The notes under the pieces: generated by a model
Told to the model about the DNA's origin: nothing
What the model saw: the letters and a program-made list of their open reading frames with translations, nothing else
Database searches by the model: none
Shown here: piece after piece, positions 26,017 through 34,570 of the stretch
How the letters are laid out: each line of letters begins with the position of its first letter
Numbering within the stretch: position 1 is the stretch's first letter
Program-made: the position numbers and the translations under genes
DNA from: Algoriphagus sp. PAP.12
Lineage (GTDB): Bacteria > Bacteroidota > Bacteroidia > Cytophagales > Cyclobacteriaceae
NCBI RefSeq assembly: GCF_026652115.1
Contig: NZ_JAPPSQ010000017.1
Span: 1 to 64,000 of the forward strand
Reading direction: 5' to 3'
DNA length: 64,000 nt

Positions 26017-27741
26017 ATGCCGTATTCAACACATTCTTTTGCCGAAAGAATTTTCCAAGGATTCCTAAGCTATGTAGTTTCATTTAAAACCTACACCAGG
26101 CTTGCTCCGCGATATTTTCGGGAAAAAAACTGGACCGCAACCCAGCTGAATCATAGACAAAGGCTGAGACTTTACAAGGACTTGCTCTTTCCTTTGGTAG
26201 ATGAGCTCAAAGAAGTTTTGGGAGCTGAAAACACCAATAGAGGAATCTGGAAAGAAATCAGGAATCATTACAACCATCTAATCCATTCTCGACAAGACAT
26301 TGAATTGGCTGAGACCTTTTTTAACTCAGTGATAAGAAAAGTCTATACTGGATTAGCCGCAGATGAAGAGCTAATGTACCTCATGGAAGGCCACAATACT
26401 TGTGAAGTCTATGCACTTGACGATTTGATCAACATCTACCCTTCCTCTATGGGTTTGGAACCTATTCTGAGGAAAATGCTGGATGATTATGACTTCGGTG
26501 CCCCTTTTATGGACAAAGAGGCGGATATCCAGTTTTTGGTAAATAGTGTAAGAAAAGTCATCCTAACTCGGTATAGACCTAGCCCAGATACTACAACACA
26601 AATCCTAAAATCAGTTTTCTATAGAAATAAAGCAGCCTACCTGATTGGGAGAACCTACGTAGGGCATAAATGGATGCCCTTTATCATACCAATTCTCCAT
26701 GGTCCAAGAGGAATTTTTGTGGATACACTCATTTTCGACCCAAATATGATGAGTAGCATGTTCAGTTTTACTCGCTCCTACTTTATGGTGGAAGCGGACA
26801 TTCCTTCTCAGGTGGTTTCTTTCCTAAGTTCTGTGATTCCCCATAAAAAAACCCACGAACTTTATAATGCTATTGGCTTTAATAAACATGGCAAAACCCT
26901 TTTTTATCGGGATTACCTTTTGCAATTGGATCAAAGTCTGGATCAGTTTATAGTAGCTCCCGGAATCAAAGGAATGGTGATGACTGTATTCACCTTACCC
27001 TCCCTCAATGTGGTTTTCAAATTGATCAAGGATCATTTTGAGCCACCCAAGAATATGACCCGGCAGGAAGTGCGGGATAAATATAAGCTTGTCTCTCTGC
27101 ATGATCGTGTTGGTCGAATGGCAGACACCCATGAATTTGAGTATTTCAAACTTCCATTAAGCCGAGTAAGTCCTGAATTGCTCAAAGAGTTGAGAAACAC
27201 CACCAATTCGCTGCTCCGAATAGAAGGAGATTCATTGATTATCAAGCACCTATACACAGAGAGAAAGATGGTTCCTTTGAACATCTATCTGGAAGATTGC
27301 AGTACGGAAGAAGGAAATAATGTCACTGAGGATTACGGGAGAGCCATTCTCCAATTGGCGCAGGCAAATATTTTTCCAGGAGATATGATGACCAAAAATT
27401 TCGGGTTGACACGCCAGAAAAGAGTGATTTTCTATGACTATGATGAAATCGAGTTTTTGACAGATATGAATTTCCGGGCAAAACCTAAAGCGGAAACCTA
27501 CGAACAAATCTATGCCTCCGAACCCTGGTATGATATCGCCAAAAATGATGTTTTTCCAGAAGATTTTAGGCGCTGGATGATAGGAAGAACTGATTTGAAG
27601 CAACATTTTCTGGAGTATAATAAAAACCTTTTTGATCCCGAATACTGGCAGAAAATTCAAGAAAAAATCCTCAAAGGAGAGTTTATCCATGCTTTTCCTT
27701 ACCCAAATGAAATCCGTTTTCGTCCTAAGGAGAAAGTTTAA
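26017..27741 (+). CDS. aceK: Isocitrate dehydrogenase kinase/phosphatase
   Basis: Bifunctional enzyme that phosphorylates and dephosphorylates isocitrate dehydrogenase, switching carbon between the TCA cycle and the glyoxylate shunt. At 574 residues it matches E. coli AceK (578). Family blocks: VFYRNKAAYLIGRTYVG (regulatory domain, about 207-223), APGIKGMVMTVFTLPSLNVV and FKLIKDHFEPPK (kinase N-lobe, about 312-345), HDRVGRMADTHEFEY (about 364-378) and KNFGLTRQKRVIFYDYDEIE (catalytic loop, about 463-482). It stands alone; isocitrate lyase and malate synthase, its usual neighbours in enterobacteria, are not in this window. Confidence 0.96.
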   Translation: MPYSTHSFAERIFQGFLSYVVSFKTYTRLAPRYFREKNWTATQLNHRQRLRLYKDLLFPLVDELKEVLGAENTNRGIWKEIRNHYNHLIHSRQDIELAETFFNSVIRKVYTGLAADEELMYLMEGHNTCEVYALDDLINIYPSSMGLEPILRKMLDDYDFGAPFMDKEADIQFLVNSVRKVILTRYRPSPDTTTQILKSVFYRNKAAYLIGRTYVGHKWMPFIIPILHGPRGIFVDTLIFDPNMMSSMFSFTRSYFMVEADIPSQVVSFLSSVIPHKKTHELYNAIGFNKHGKTLFYRDYLLQLDQSLDQFIVAPGIKGMVMTVFTLPSLNVVFKLIKDHFEPPKNMTRQEVRDKYKLVSLHDRVGRMADTHEFEYFKLPLSRVSPELLKELRNTTNSLLRIEGDSLIIKHLYTERKMVPLNIYLEDCSTEEGNNVTEDYGRAILQLAQANIFPGDMMTKNFGLTRQKRVIFYDYDEIEFLTDMNFRAKPKAETYEQIYASEPWYDIAKNDVFPEDFRRWMIGRTDLKQHFLEYNKNLFDPEYWQKIQEKILKGEFIHAFPYPNEIRFRPKEKV

Positions 27742-27742
27742 G

Positions 27743-27773
27743 TTTCTCAAATCTCTCAGAAGCAGTATTTTTG
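27743..27773 (+). promoter_or_regulatory. Promoter of the esterase-peptidase-ATP-grasp operon
   Basis: TATTTTTG (27766-27773) is a perfect TAnnTTTG; TTTC at 27743-27746 sits at the -33 distance with about 19 nt spacing. Transcription would begin near 27780, about 40 nt before the TTG start codon. Confidence 0.5.
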
Positions 27774-27820
27774 CAAATCTTAAAAGTCTTTCTTGACCCT
27801 ACATATCACCTTATTACCCT

Positions 27821-28924
27821 TTGAAAGAGACTGCCATTTCCACCCGAAAGCTTATACTGAAAACTCCAGACGATGATGATCGCCCTGTTTATATTTCAGG
27901 GGATTTCAACGATTGGGCCACCCAGGATTTTCACTTTAAAATGAATAAAATCGAAACCGGAAAGTATGAGTTTGAATTTCCAGATCAAGAAAAATTCAAG
28001 GGAAAACTTACTTACAAATTCACCAAAGGCGATTGGTCTGAGGTAGAAATTGATCGCTATGGAAATCGTACTCCTAACCGTATTTGGGATGATGGGAAAG
28101 ATTCTCGAATTGAAAAAGTAGCCAAATGGAGAAAAAACTGGCTTCCTTATAGACCCAGTCAACTTCCGCAGATCCATCTGATCTCAGAGGAATTCGAAAT
28201 TCCTCAGCTCAATAAGACCCGCAAAGTCTGGGCATTACTCCCACATGACTACGATACAAGTACCGAGGAATATCCTGTGCTTTATCTTCAAGATGCCCAA
28301 AATCTTTTCAATGAAAATGCGGATTATGGAAACTGGCAGATTGATAAGAAGCTAGCAGTCATGTCTGACTACGGGATCGGAAAAATAATCATCATAGCCA
28401 TCGAGCATGGAGAAACTGAAAGGCTGCAGGAATACAATGTTGGAAGAACGGTCCTTGGGAAAGGAGACGGGAAACAATACATCCGTTTTATTACAGACAC
28501 GCTTAAACCTTTTGTAGATCAAAAATTTAGAACCAAACCCGAGCGAGAATTCACGGGAATCGGAGGAAGTTCTATGGGAGGATTGGTCAGTATTTTCGCC
28601 GGTTTAATTTACCCCGAAGTATTTGGCAAACTCATGGTCTTCTCCCCTTCTCTTTGGGTGATTCCCAAAATCAAACTGGGCTTTTTGGATTTCTTTGATC
28701 CACAGGAAACCAGATTGTATCTCTATGCCGGTGGTGACGAAAGCGAAACCATGGTCAAACACGTAACCAAATTCAGAAAGAGGTTATTGAAAAGGGAAAG
28801 TCTTCAGGGGAAGATGAAAGTCCGACTTTCCATCAATGAACAAGGAAAACACAATGAAAGCTATTGGAGCGATGAGTTCCCCAAAGCAATAGAATGGCTT
28901 TTTTTCAGCGATAAATCAGAGTAA
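27821..28924 (+). CDS. Esterase-family alpha/beta hydrolase with N-terminal CBM48-like domain
   Basis: A 367-residue protein without a signal peptide, so likely cytosolic. Residues 5-95 form an immunoglobulin-like domain of the glycogen-binding CBM48/isoamylase-N type (VYISGDFNDWATQDFHFKM, GKLTYKFTKGDW). Residues 120-360 are an esterase D/enterochelin-esterase-like hydrolase (VWALLPHDYDTSTEEYPVLY; nucleophile elbow GGSSMGGLVSIFAG; PSLWVIP). The start is a TTG: the first ATG would delete the CBM48 strand. It is 2 nt from the peptidase gene. Substrate unknown; acyl esters of sugars or siderophores are typical for the family. Confidence 0.82.
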   Translation: MKETAISTRKLILKTPDDDDRPVYISGDFNDWATQDFHFKMNKIETGKYEFEFPDQEKFKGKLTYKFTKGDWSEVEIDRYGNRTPNRIWDDGKDSRIEKVAKWRKNWLPYRPSQLPQIHLISEEFEIPQLNKTRKVWALLPHDYDTSTEEYPVLYLQDAQNLFNENADYGNWQIDKKLAVMSDYGIGKIIIIAIEHGETERLQEYNVGRTVLGKGDGKQYIRFITDTLKPFVDQKFRTKPEREFTGIGGSSMGGLVSIFAGLIYPEVFGKLMVFSPSLWVIPKIKLGFLDFFDPQETRLYLYAGGDESETMVKHVTKFRKRLLKRESLQGKMKVRLSINEQGKHNESYWSDEFPKAIEWLFFSDKSE

Positions 28925-28926
28925 AT

Positions 28927-30348
28927 ATGACTATTCAAATCAATCCCAATCAAGTACCAGCCGGATCAGTGCACGTACTTCCATTTTTAGAGGCTTCAAG
29001 CATCCAATTCACAAATTCTCAAGGTGAAATCATTCCAGTCAACTCTTCTCTCTTTTCGGGGAAAAAGGACTCATTCTACACTTTGGAGTCCGCTGGTCAA
29101 CTCTTTTTACTAGTAGGTTTGGGAGAAAAGCCTGATTACAAATCCGTAGAAACTAGCTTCCGAAAAATCCTTTCCAAACATGGTGAAATCATCTCAGATC
29201 ATTTGGTTTTGAACCTAGGTCAAACTTTGAATACTGGGCTTCTAGAAGCGGCTTTGGTAGGCTTTTTCTTGGGGAATTACCATTTGGATCATTACAAAAA
29301 GGAAAGAAAAAAGACTTTTGAGGATCTTAACCTCAGCATTAATTCAGAGGATAATTCTATCGAATCCATTTTAAAGAGAGCCCAAAAAATTGCTGTAGCA
29401 AAGATTGAGACTTTTGAATTGGTTGATCTTCCACCTAATAAAATCATCCCTGAATACCTGGCTGGCTGGGCCAAAAATCTGGAGAAGAACCCAGGTGTTA
29501 CTGTTCAGGTTTTTGACACGAAAAAAGCCCAAGAATTGGGTTTGGAGGCCTTTTTGGCGGTTGGCCGAGGTTCTGCCAAAGCCCCTCAATTCATTGTTGT
29601 TGAATATAGAAATGCCCAAGCTTCCAAACATCTGGGTTTGGTGGGAAAAGGTGTCACCTTCGATACGGGAGGACTGAACATCAAAACTCAAGGCATGCAT
29701 TACATGAAGTCCGACATGGGAGGTGCTGCCACGGTCTTGGGAGCTACCAAACTGATCACTGACCTACAGATTCCCATCAATTTGACTACGATCGTACCAG
29801 CTGTGGAGAATGCGGTTGATAAAGATGCTTTTCTTCCTTCGGAAATCATCGGATCCCATGCAGGACTTTCCATAGAAGTGGTGGATACAGATGCAGAAGG
29901 CAGGTTGATTTTGGCAGATGGGCTCTCCTATTTAATTGAAACATATCAACCGGATCAGGTGATAGATTTCGCAACTCTGACTGGAAGTGCTGTGGGTACT
30001 TTCGGATATGAGTGCGCTGCCCTATTCTCCAATAACGAGGAGTTTCAGAAAGCAATTCAAGAGGCAGGAATGGCCATGGGAGAAAAATCCTGGCCTTTAC
30101 CACTGTGGGAATCTTATGGAAAAGAGATGGATTCTGAGGTAGCAGACATCCGAAATTACCATGGAAAACCATTGGCAGGAGCCATTACAGCTGCCAAATT
30201 TTTACAGGCTTTTACCCATGAGCACCCTTCTTGGGCACATTTGGATATAGCCGGTGTAGCCTATGCCGATACTGACTTTGCAAAAACCAAAGCCGGAACC
30301 GCTTTTGGTGTGGGATTATTACTTAAATTCATCGAAAATCAATTGTAG
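28927..30348 (+). CDS. M17 family leucyl aminopeptidase
   Basis: Cytosolic two-metal aminopeptidase of the PepA/LAP family, 473 residues, removing N-terminal residues from peptides. The catalytic C-terminal domain has GKGVTFDTGGLNIKTQGMHY and MKSDMGGAA (about 239-268) with metal-binding Lys and Asp, and DTDAEGRLILADGL (about 319-332) with the catalytic Arg. The usual signature is NTDAEGRL; here Asn is replaced by Asp. The N-terminal domain is diverged. It sits between the esterase (2-nt gap) and ATP-grasp (4-nt gap) genes in a tight operon. Confidence 0.92.
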   Translation: MTIQINPNQVPAGSVHVLPFLEASSIQFTNSQGEIIPVNSSLFSGKKDSFYTLESAGQLFLLVGLGEKPDYKSVETSFRKILSKHGEIISDHLVLNLGQTLNTGLLEAALVGFFLGNYHLDHYKKERKKTFEDLNLSINSEDNSIESILKRAQKIAVAKIETFELVDLPPNKIIPEYLAGWAKNLEKNPGVTVQVFDTKKAQELGLEAFLAVGRGSAKAPQFIVVEYRNAQASKHLGLVGKGVTFDTGGLNIKTQGMHYMKSDMGGAATVLGATKLITDLQIPINLTTIVPAVENAVDKDAFLPSEIIGSHAGLSIEVVDTDAEGRLILADGLSYLIETYQPDQVIDFATLTGSAVGTFGYECAALFSNNEEFQKAIQEAGMAMGEKSWPLPLWESYGKEMDSEVADIRNYHGKPLAGAITAAKFLQAFTHEHPSWAHLDIAGVAYADTDFAKTKAGTAFGVGLLLKFIENQL

Positions 30349-30352
30349 TTTT

Positions 30353-31570
30353 ATGGAACATGCTGGCAAGACTTTTTTGTGTATTTCCAATTTTTTTAAG
30401 GGAAATGCATTTTTAACTTCTCTCAAGAAACAAGGAAACAGGGTCTTTTTGGTGACTTCTGAAAACCTAAGAGACAAACCTTGGGCCTTTGAATCCATTG
30501 ACGAAGTTTTCTATATGCCTGGCCAGGACCTAGATTGGGATTTGCAAGTCTTGCTTCAAGGCGTAGGTGGATTGATGAAAGACAATAAAATCGATTCCAT
30601 CATTTCTTTGGATGATTACGATGTAGAAAAAGCCACATTCCTTCGGGAAAACCTTCGTATCCCAGGCATGGGACAAACAACAGGTCGTTATTTCAGGGAT
30701 AAATTGGCCATGCGAATCAAAGCGCAGGATTCAGGAATCAAAGTTCCGGCCTTCTCTCCTCTTTTCAACAATGAGGACATCAATCAGTTTGCAGATCATA
30801 TTCCTGCTCCTTGGGTTCTGAAACCAAGGTCCGAGGCTTCCGCTCATGGGATCATCAAAGTTTATAACAAAGAAGAACTATGGAAGCACATCAATGAATT
30901 GGGAGACAATCGCCTCTATTACTTAGTGGAGCAATTTAAACCCGGTGATGTATATCATGCTGACGGGCTATTGCTTCAAGGCAAAAGTTTGTTTTTGACT
31001 GTTTCCAAATACCTGACCACTCCGATGGAAATTTCCCAAGGTGGGGGGATTTTCAGATCAGCCAATCTGCCTTATGGTTCTGCAGATGACAAGGCTATCA
31101 AAAAAGCGAATCTGGCCATTATGAAGGCCTTTGGGATGCAATCAGGAGCTACACACACCGAATTTATCAAATGCCACGAAGATGGAGAAATCTACTTTTT
31201 GGAAACCTCATCTCGGGTAGGTGGAGCGCATTTGGCTGAAATGGTGGAAGCCGCCACTGACATCAATTTATGGGCTGAATGGGCAAAAATCGAGGATTCA
31301 TTGGCAAAGGAAACGGCTTATGAATTGCCAAAAGTTGCTAAAAACTATGCAGGGATAATTCTTACTCTTTCCAAATATGAGTATCCTGATTTGAGTTCCT
31401 TTGATGATCCAGAGGTCTGCTTTCGAGTTCCATTGGAATACCATGCAGGCTTAATTGTCAAAAGCAAAAAACAAGAACGGGTGATGGAACTGTTGGATCA
31501 TTATGCCGCACGCTTTGCCTCTGAACTATCGACATCGGCTGCTGCTCCAGAGGTAAAGAAGTTTCATTAA
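30353..31570 (+). CDS. ATP-grasp enzyme (carboxylate-amine/thiol ligase-like)
   Basis: A 405-residue ATP-grasp protein similar to carbamoyl-phosphate-synthase-like and biotin-carboxylase-like ligases. Seen: a preATP-grasp Rossmann part (FLCISNFFKGNAFLTSLKKQ), PAPWVLKPRSEASAHGIIKV (the ATP-binding Lys, about 160-180), YLVEQFKPGDVYHADGLLL, and EIYFLETSSRVGGAHLAEM with metal ligands. It joins a carboxylate to an amine or similar nucleophile; the substrates are unknown. The longest frame starts at 30263 inside the peptidase gene; the ATG at 30353 begins 4 nt after that gene and starts the fold correctly, so it is used. Confidence 0.85.
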   Translation: MEHAGKTFLCISNFFKGNAFLTSLKKQGNRVFLVTSENLRDKPWAFESIDEVFYMPGQDLDWDLQVLLQGVGGLMKDNKIDSIISLDDYDVEKATFLRENLRIPGMGQTTGRYFRDKLAMRIKAQDSGIKVPAFSPLFNNEDINQFADHIPAPWVLKPRSEASAHGIIKVYNKEELWKHINELGDNRLYYLVEQFKPGDVYHADGLLLQGKSLFLTVSKYLTTPMEISQGGGIFRSANLPYGSADDKAIKKANLAIMKAFGMQSGATHTEFIKCHEDGEIYFLETSSRVGGAHLAEMVEAATDINLWAEWAKIEDSLAKETAYELPKVAKNYAGIILTLSKYEYPDLSSFDDPEVCFRVPLEYHAGLIVKSKKQERVMELLDHYAARFASELSTSAAAPEVKKFH

Positions 31571-31590
31571 AACTTCTCCGCTATCCCTAA
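31567..31590. repeat. Left copy of a 24-bp imperfect direct repeat
   Basis: TTAAAACTTCTCC, then G, CTATCCC, T, AA. It matches 32248-32271 at 22 of 24 positions. The right copy is the last seven codons and the stop of the TIGR02757-like gene; this copy includes the ATP-grasp stop codon and is not part of any gene on the minus strand. Confidence 0.75.
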
Positions 31591-31620
31591 ATCAGCTATA
31601 ATAAAATAGTAATTAACAGG

Positions 31621-32187
31621 ATGTTCAAATATCTTTCAATTCTGCTAATCTTCTTTTCTTGTTCTACAAAACAGGAAGATTGTCTGGAGAAATTCAACAA
31701 TGAAATTGGAGAAGAGTATGCAATTGCATTGGAGGAATTAACGCTGGAATTTGATCGAAACATCATGAAATCAGACGGTTCCAATTTTGCTGAAAAGTGC
31801 CGAAATTTTCTAACGCCTTTATCAGAGGGGAATGATCAATTATTTGTTGAAAGAATTGAAAAAAGAAAAGATCTGATGAAGAAGTTGACCAGCCTGGACA
31901 CCATGATATTCAATTATGGACATATACAGAATGATTCCCTTTTACTCGTAAGGCATATTACGATTAAAAGGAAAAGCGAGTATATCAAAGCCTTATCAAA
32001 TTTAAATGGCTGCAGTGATTTGATTACAGAATATATTTCTATCATTGAGTCCGGGTTAGATATTGGACCCGTTCTGGCAGCGAGTGGAGCCGTCAATTCT
32101 TTTAAAGACGAAGACTTCGAAAACCTTATAAACAAACGAATTCTCGCAGTTGAAATTTTGCTTCCTTATTTGAGTAATCCTGAATAA
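31621..32187 (+). CDS. Uncharacterised lipoprotein
   Basis: A 188-residue protein with a lipoprotein signal (YLSILLIFFSC, Cys about 14) and a helical, Glu/Lys-rich body (EEYAIALEELTLEFDRNIM, RIEKRKDLMKKLTSL). No family recognised. It lies between two imperfect copies of a 24-bp direct repeat (31567-31590 and 32248-32271), which suggests it was inserted between the ATP-grasp gene and the converging TIGR02757 gene. Confidence 0.72.
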   Translation: MFKYLSILLIFFSCSTKQEDCLEKFNNEIGEEYAIALEELTLEFDRNIMKSDGSNFAEKCRNFLTPLSEGNDQLFVERIEKRKDLMKKLTSLDTMIFNYGHIQNDSLLLVRHITIKRKSEYIKALSNLNGCSDLITEYISIIESGLDIGPVLAASGAVNSFKDEDFENLINKRILAVEILLPYLSNPE

Positions 32188-32247
32188 GAAAATAAAATAT
32201 TCAAGTAAGGGTATCGGTCTAAAATTCTAATTTTTACAAATTACACC

Positions 32248-32271
32248 TTAAAACTTCTCCTCTATCCCCAA
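32248..32271. repeat. Right copy of the 24-bp imperfect direct repeat
   Basis: TTAAAACTTCTCC, then T, CTATCCC, C, AA. It forms the 3' end of the minus-strand TIGR02757-like gene. See the left copy at 31567-31590. Confidence 0.75.
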
Positions 32272-33015
32272 TCCAAAAAGAGCAAAATCGTATTTGACCG
32301 GATCAAGGGGATCAAATTCAAGCAGTTTATCCGTTAGTTCCAAAGCGGTTAACCAATCGGTCTGTTTTCTGGTGATCAACCCCAGCTTCCTCCCTACTCG
32401 ATCCACATGCAAGTCACAGGGACAGATTAACTGGGATGGTTGAATCTTGTTCCAAATCCCAAAATCCACTCCCTTGTCATCCTTCCTTACCATCCATCGC
32501 AAGAACATATTGATACGCTTGCAGGCAGCCTTTCTGGCCGGAGTGGCAATATGTTTTCGGGTTCTCTGAGGTGCATCAGGCAAAGAGAAAAAGAACTCAT
32601 GAAAGCTAATCAGCAATTTTTCCATGGGCACATCTCCTGACTTTCTTTCAATTAGAAATGCTTCCTCCAATGAATCATGATTTTGGTAAAACCAAGAAAG
32701 AAAATGGATAAAATAAAGGGTATCGATATCATTGAAAGTGCGGTGCTTGAAACTTAAAAATATCTGTAAATCAGACTCCTGATGATTCATCAAAAATTCA
32801 TGGGGAGCATTATCCATCCTTTCGAAAAGCTCGATGCACTTATTGATAATGGTTTTTCTTTGACCCCAGGCCAAGATGGATGCAAAAAAACCGGTTATTT
32901 CTATGTCCTGTTTCTTGGAAAACCGGTGTGGAATGGAAATCGGATCATTTGGAATGAATCCTGGCTGATTGTATTGTTCGACTTTTTCGTCAAGAAAACC
33001 TTTCAGATCCATCAT
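32248..33015 (-). CDS. TIGR02757 family protein
   Basis: A 255-residue protein of the TIGR02757 family (function unknown, frequent in Bacteroidota). Typical stretches are RFSKKQDIEITGFFASILAW, GQRKTIINKCIELF, and PSQLICPCDLHVDRVGRKLG with a Cys pair reminiscent of the HhH/DNA-glycosylase fold; a link to nucleic acid processing is only a guess. The first codons read TTG ATG ATG; the ATG at 33015 overlaps the upstream stop by one base (TGATG), so I start there. It is coupled to the membrane-anchored gene upstream. Confidence 0.85.
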   Translation of the reverse strand: MMDLKGFLDEKVEQYNQPGFIPNDPISIPHRFSKKQDIEITGFFASILAWGQRKTIINKCIELFERMDNAPHEFLMNHQESDLQIFLSFKHRTFNDIDTLYFIHFLSWFYQNHDSLEEAFLIERKSGDVPMEKLLISFHEFFFSLPDAPQRTRKHIATPARKAACKRINMFLRWMVRKDDKGVDFGIWNKIQPSQLICPCDLHVDRVGRKLGLITRKQTDWLTALELTDKLLEFDPLDPVKYDFALFGLGIEEKF

Positions 33016-33569
33016 CAAAGGGCAACTTTCACTTCTCCCCCTTGAATTCCATCAAACCATTTGAAAGAGAGTTCATTTTCAACCTTATCCGACACATGCC
33101 AATCAAAGCATTTGATATTGGTGAGTGGCCTCAGGGAATCCTCATCAGGATCATAAAGGCAGATATCAAAATCAGGCAAATCTTTCGATTCGGTACTGTT
33201 CCATTTTTCCAAAATAAAGCCCTCTTCAATCACTCTGACTTTGTTTCCAAAAACATGATCAGACAAAACCGTTGGTACCCCATCAATCCTTCTCAAAACA
33301 AAGCCAGAAGGACCAAACATAATTTGTTTAACCAGTTTAGCCTCCAGCAAATCATTAGAATATGGAAGAGGTTCCCAATCACTTTCCTTGATCACAACTT
33401 TGGACCCCTCCGGCCTCAATCGGGTCAGTAGTTGAGACAATTTGGAAAATAGCCAGGTTAGACCGATAAAAATCAAACCAAAACTTGCCAAGATTGGATA
33501 AGAAATGACAAAGATGGCATTCCAAATAAAACGGAAGATGTGGTGGAAGAATAGTTGGACCTTGTTCAT
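33015..33569 (-). CDS. Uncharacterised membrane-anchored protein
   Basis: A 184-residue protein with one or two membrane segments near the N terminus (AIFVISYPILASFGLIFIGL, about 18-42) and a cytosolic or periplasmic beta-rich domain after it (LLEAKLVKQIMFGPSGFVLR, HVFGNKVRVIEEGFILEKW). I do not recognise the family. Its stop overlaps the start of the TIGR02757 gene, so they are co-translated; that is the only functional clue. Confidence 0.72.
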   Translation of the reverse strand: MNKVQLFFHHIFRFIWNAIFVISYPILASFGLIFIGLTWLFSKLSQLLTRLRPEGSKVVIKESDWEPLPYSNDLLEAKLVKQIMFGPSGFVLRRIDGVPTVLSDHVFGNKVRVIEEGFILEKWNSTESKDLPDFDICLYDPDEDSLRPLTNIKCFDWHVSDKVENELSFKWFDGIQGGEVKVAL

Positions 33570-33705
33570 TACCTGAATTTCCTTGCAAAGGTACCTTGGA
33601 AGAGGAAGAAAGGCAAACTAATGCCAGACAGAGCGAATAAGAAGTCTTTTTACTGCATTTGAAAAATATTGAATATCGAATGATTCATATCGAAGTTTTG
33701 CCACT

Positions 33706-34308
33706 TTACTTCAAGGGAATGGTAAAAGAAAAACTTTGGGGGCCCAGTGAAATATGCTGAGCTATTTCAGAGATTTGATTTGCATGAGAATGATGGATAC
33801 CATACATAATTCCATCGAAAACCATCAAAAACGCTCCCTGAAGGATGATGGATTTTCCAAAACCGATCAACCGTTCATTGGATTTTCGCAGTCCTCTTTC
33901 TTTAAGATACAATCCACCTCCTATGTAGGCCAGGTCCAAAGCGGCATTGACCAATAATATTTTCTCTATTGAATTCTGCGCATCCATTGTTGCCCAAAAA
34001 TCTGAAGAAGGAACTTCTTTGGCAGCTTGCCAATAACCAAAGCCAGCTATGACCAAATTGACAGAATTCCAATACAGATTCATTTGATGAAATGCCTTGG
34101 TTTCCCCGGATGTTCTACTTGCCCCGATACCTCCCCAGATCATATTTCCAACAGCCCATGTACCCAAAATCAGCATTCCTTTTTGGTTGTAGTTAAGTCG
34201 GGTTTCATTGAAGGATTCCAATTCAGGGATTTGTTGAGAAAAGCCTTCAAAAGCCAAAAACAGGAAAAATATTAAGCACAAAACCTTAAATGGAGTGGAT
34301 GCATTCAT
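33706..34308 (-). CDS. Uncharacterised membrane protein with signal peptide
   Basis: A 200-residue protein with a cleavable signal (VLCLIFFLFLAFEGFSQQ) and about four hydrophobic segments (GMLILGTWAVGNMIWGGIGA, LYWNSVNLVIAGFGYWQAA, ALDLAYIGGGLYLK, SIILQGAFLMVFDGIMYGIH). Similar proteins occur in Bacteroidota as hypothetical membrane proteins; no function is known to me. It is a single gene with 136 bases to the next gene downstream. Confidence 0.72.
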   Translation of the reverse strand: MNASTPFKVLCLIFFLFLAFEGFSQQIPELESFNETRLNYNQKGMLILGTWAVGNMIWGGIGASRTSGETKAFHQMNLYWNSVNLVIAGFGYWQAAKEVPSSDFWATMDAQNSIEKILLVNAALDLAYIGGGLYLKERGLRKSNERLIGFGKSIILQGAFLMVFDGIMYGIHHSHANQISEIAQHISLGPQSFSFTIPLK

Positions 34309-34410
34309 AAAAGATAAACTTGCTGGAAATGAAATAGTTTATTTAAAAAAAAGAAAGCTTTGAATTTCCATGCCTACTTAAAAGAGGTCTCAATAAACTA
34401 TTTCGTCAAT

Positions 34411-34430
34411 GTCCGTGAAGACACGGACAA
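34411..34430. other. Perfect 8-bp hairpin with AAGA loop, intergenic
   Basis: TGTCCGTG (34411-34418) and CACGGACA (34423-34430). No T run follows on either strand, so it is not a plain terminator. It lies between the start of the minus-strand membrane protein gene and the lysM terminator. Confidence 0.5.
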
Positions 34431-34453
34431 GGGGGAAAAATTTACCTAAATAC

Positions 34454-34478
34454 AAAAAACCCCTGAGTTTCTTCAGGG
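34454..34478 (-). terminator. Intrinsic terminator of the LysM protein gene
   Basis: On the minus strand CCCTGA (34473-34478) pairs with TCAGGG (34461-34466) and is followed by a T run (complement of 34454-34459). It is about 90 nt after the lysM stop codon; the gap is filled by seven-base repeats. Confidence 0.75.
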
Positions 34479-34497
34479 CTTTCTATGGCTTTTGGAA

Positions 34498-34570
34498 ATC
34501 TCTAAATCTCCAATCTAATTTCTCCTTAACTATCTATGGACAATGGACTATAACCTATTGACTAATTAAT
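34498..34570. repeat. Degenerate seven-base tandem repeats at the end of the LysM gene
   Basis: The strand reads TCTAAAT CTCCAAT CTAATTT CTCCTTA and then ATGGACA ATGGACT ATAACCT ATTGACT AATTAAT, a run of related heptamers that reaches over the stop codon (34566-34568) of the minus-strand gene. Confidence 0.55.

Noticed and set aside
25880..26068. A 62-codon open frame before aceK
   Set aside because: It overlaps the start of the certain aceK gene in another frame and has no recognisable product.
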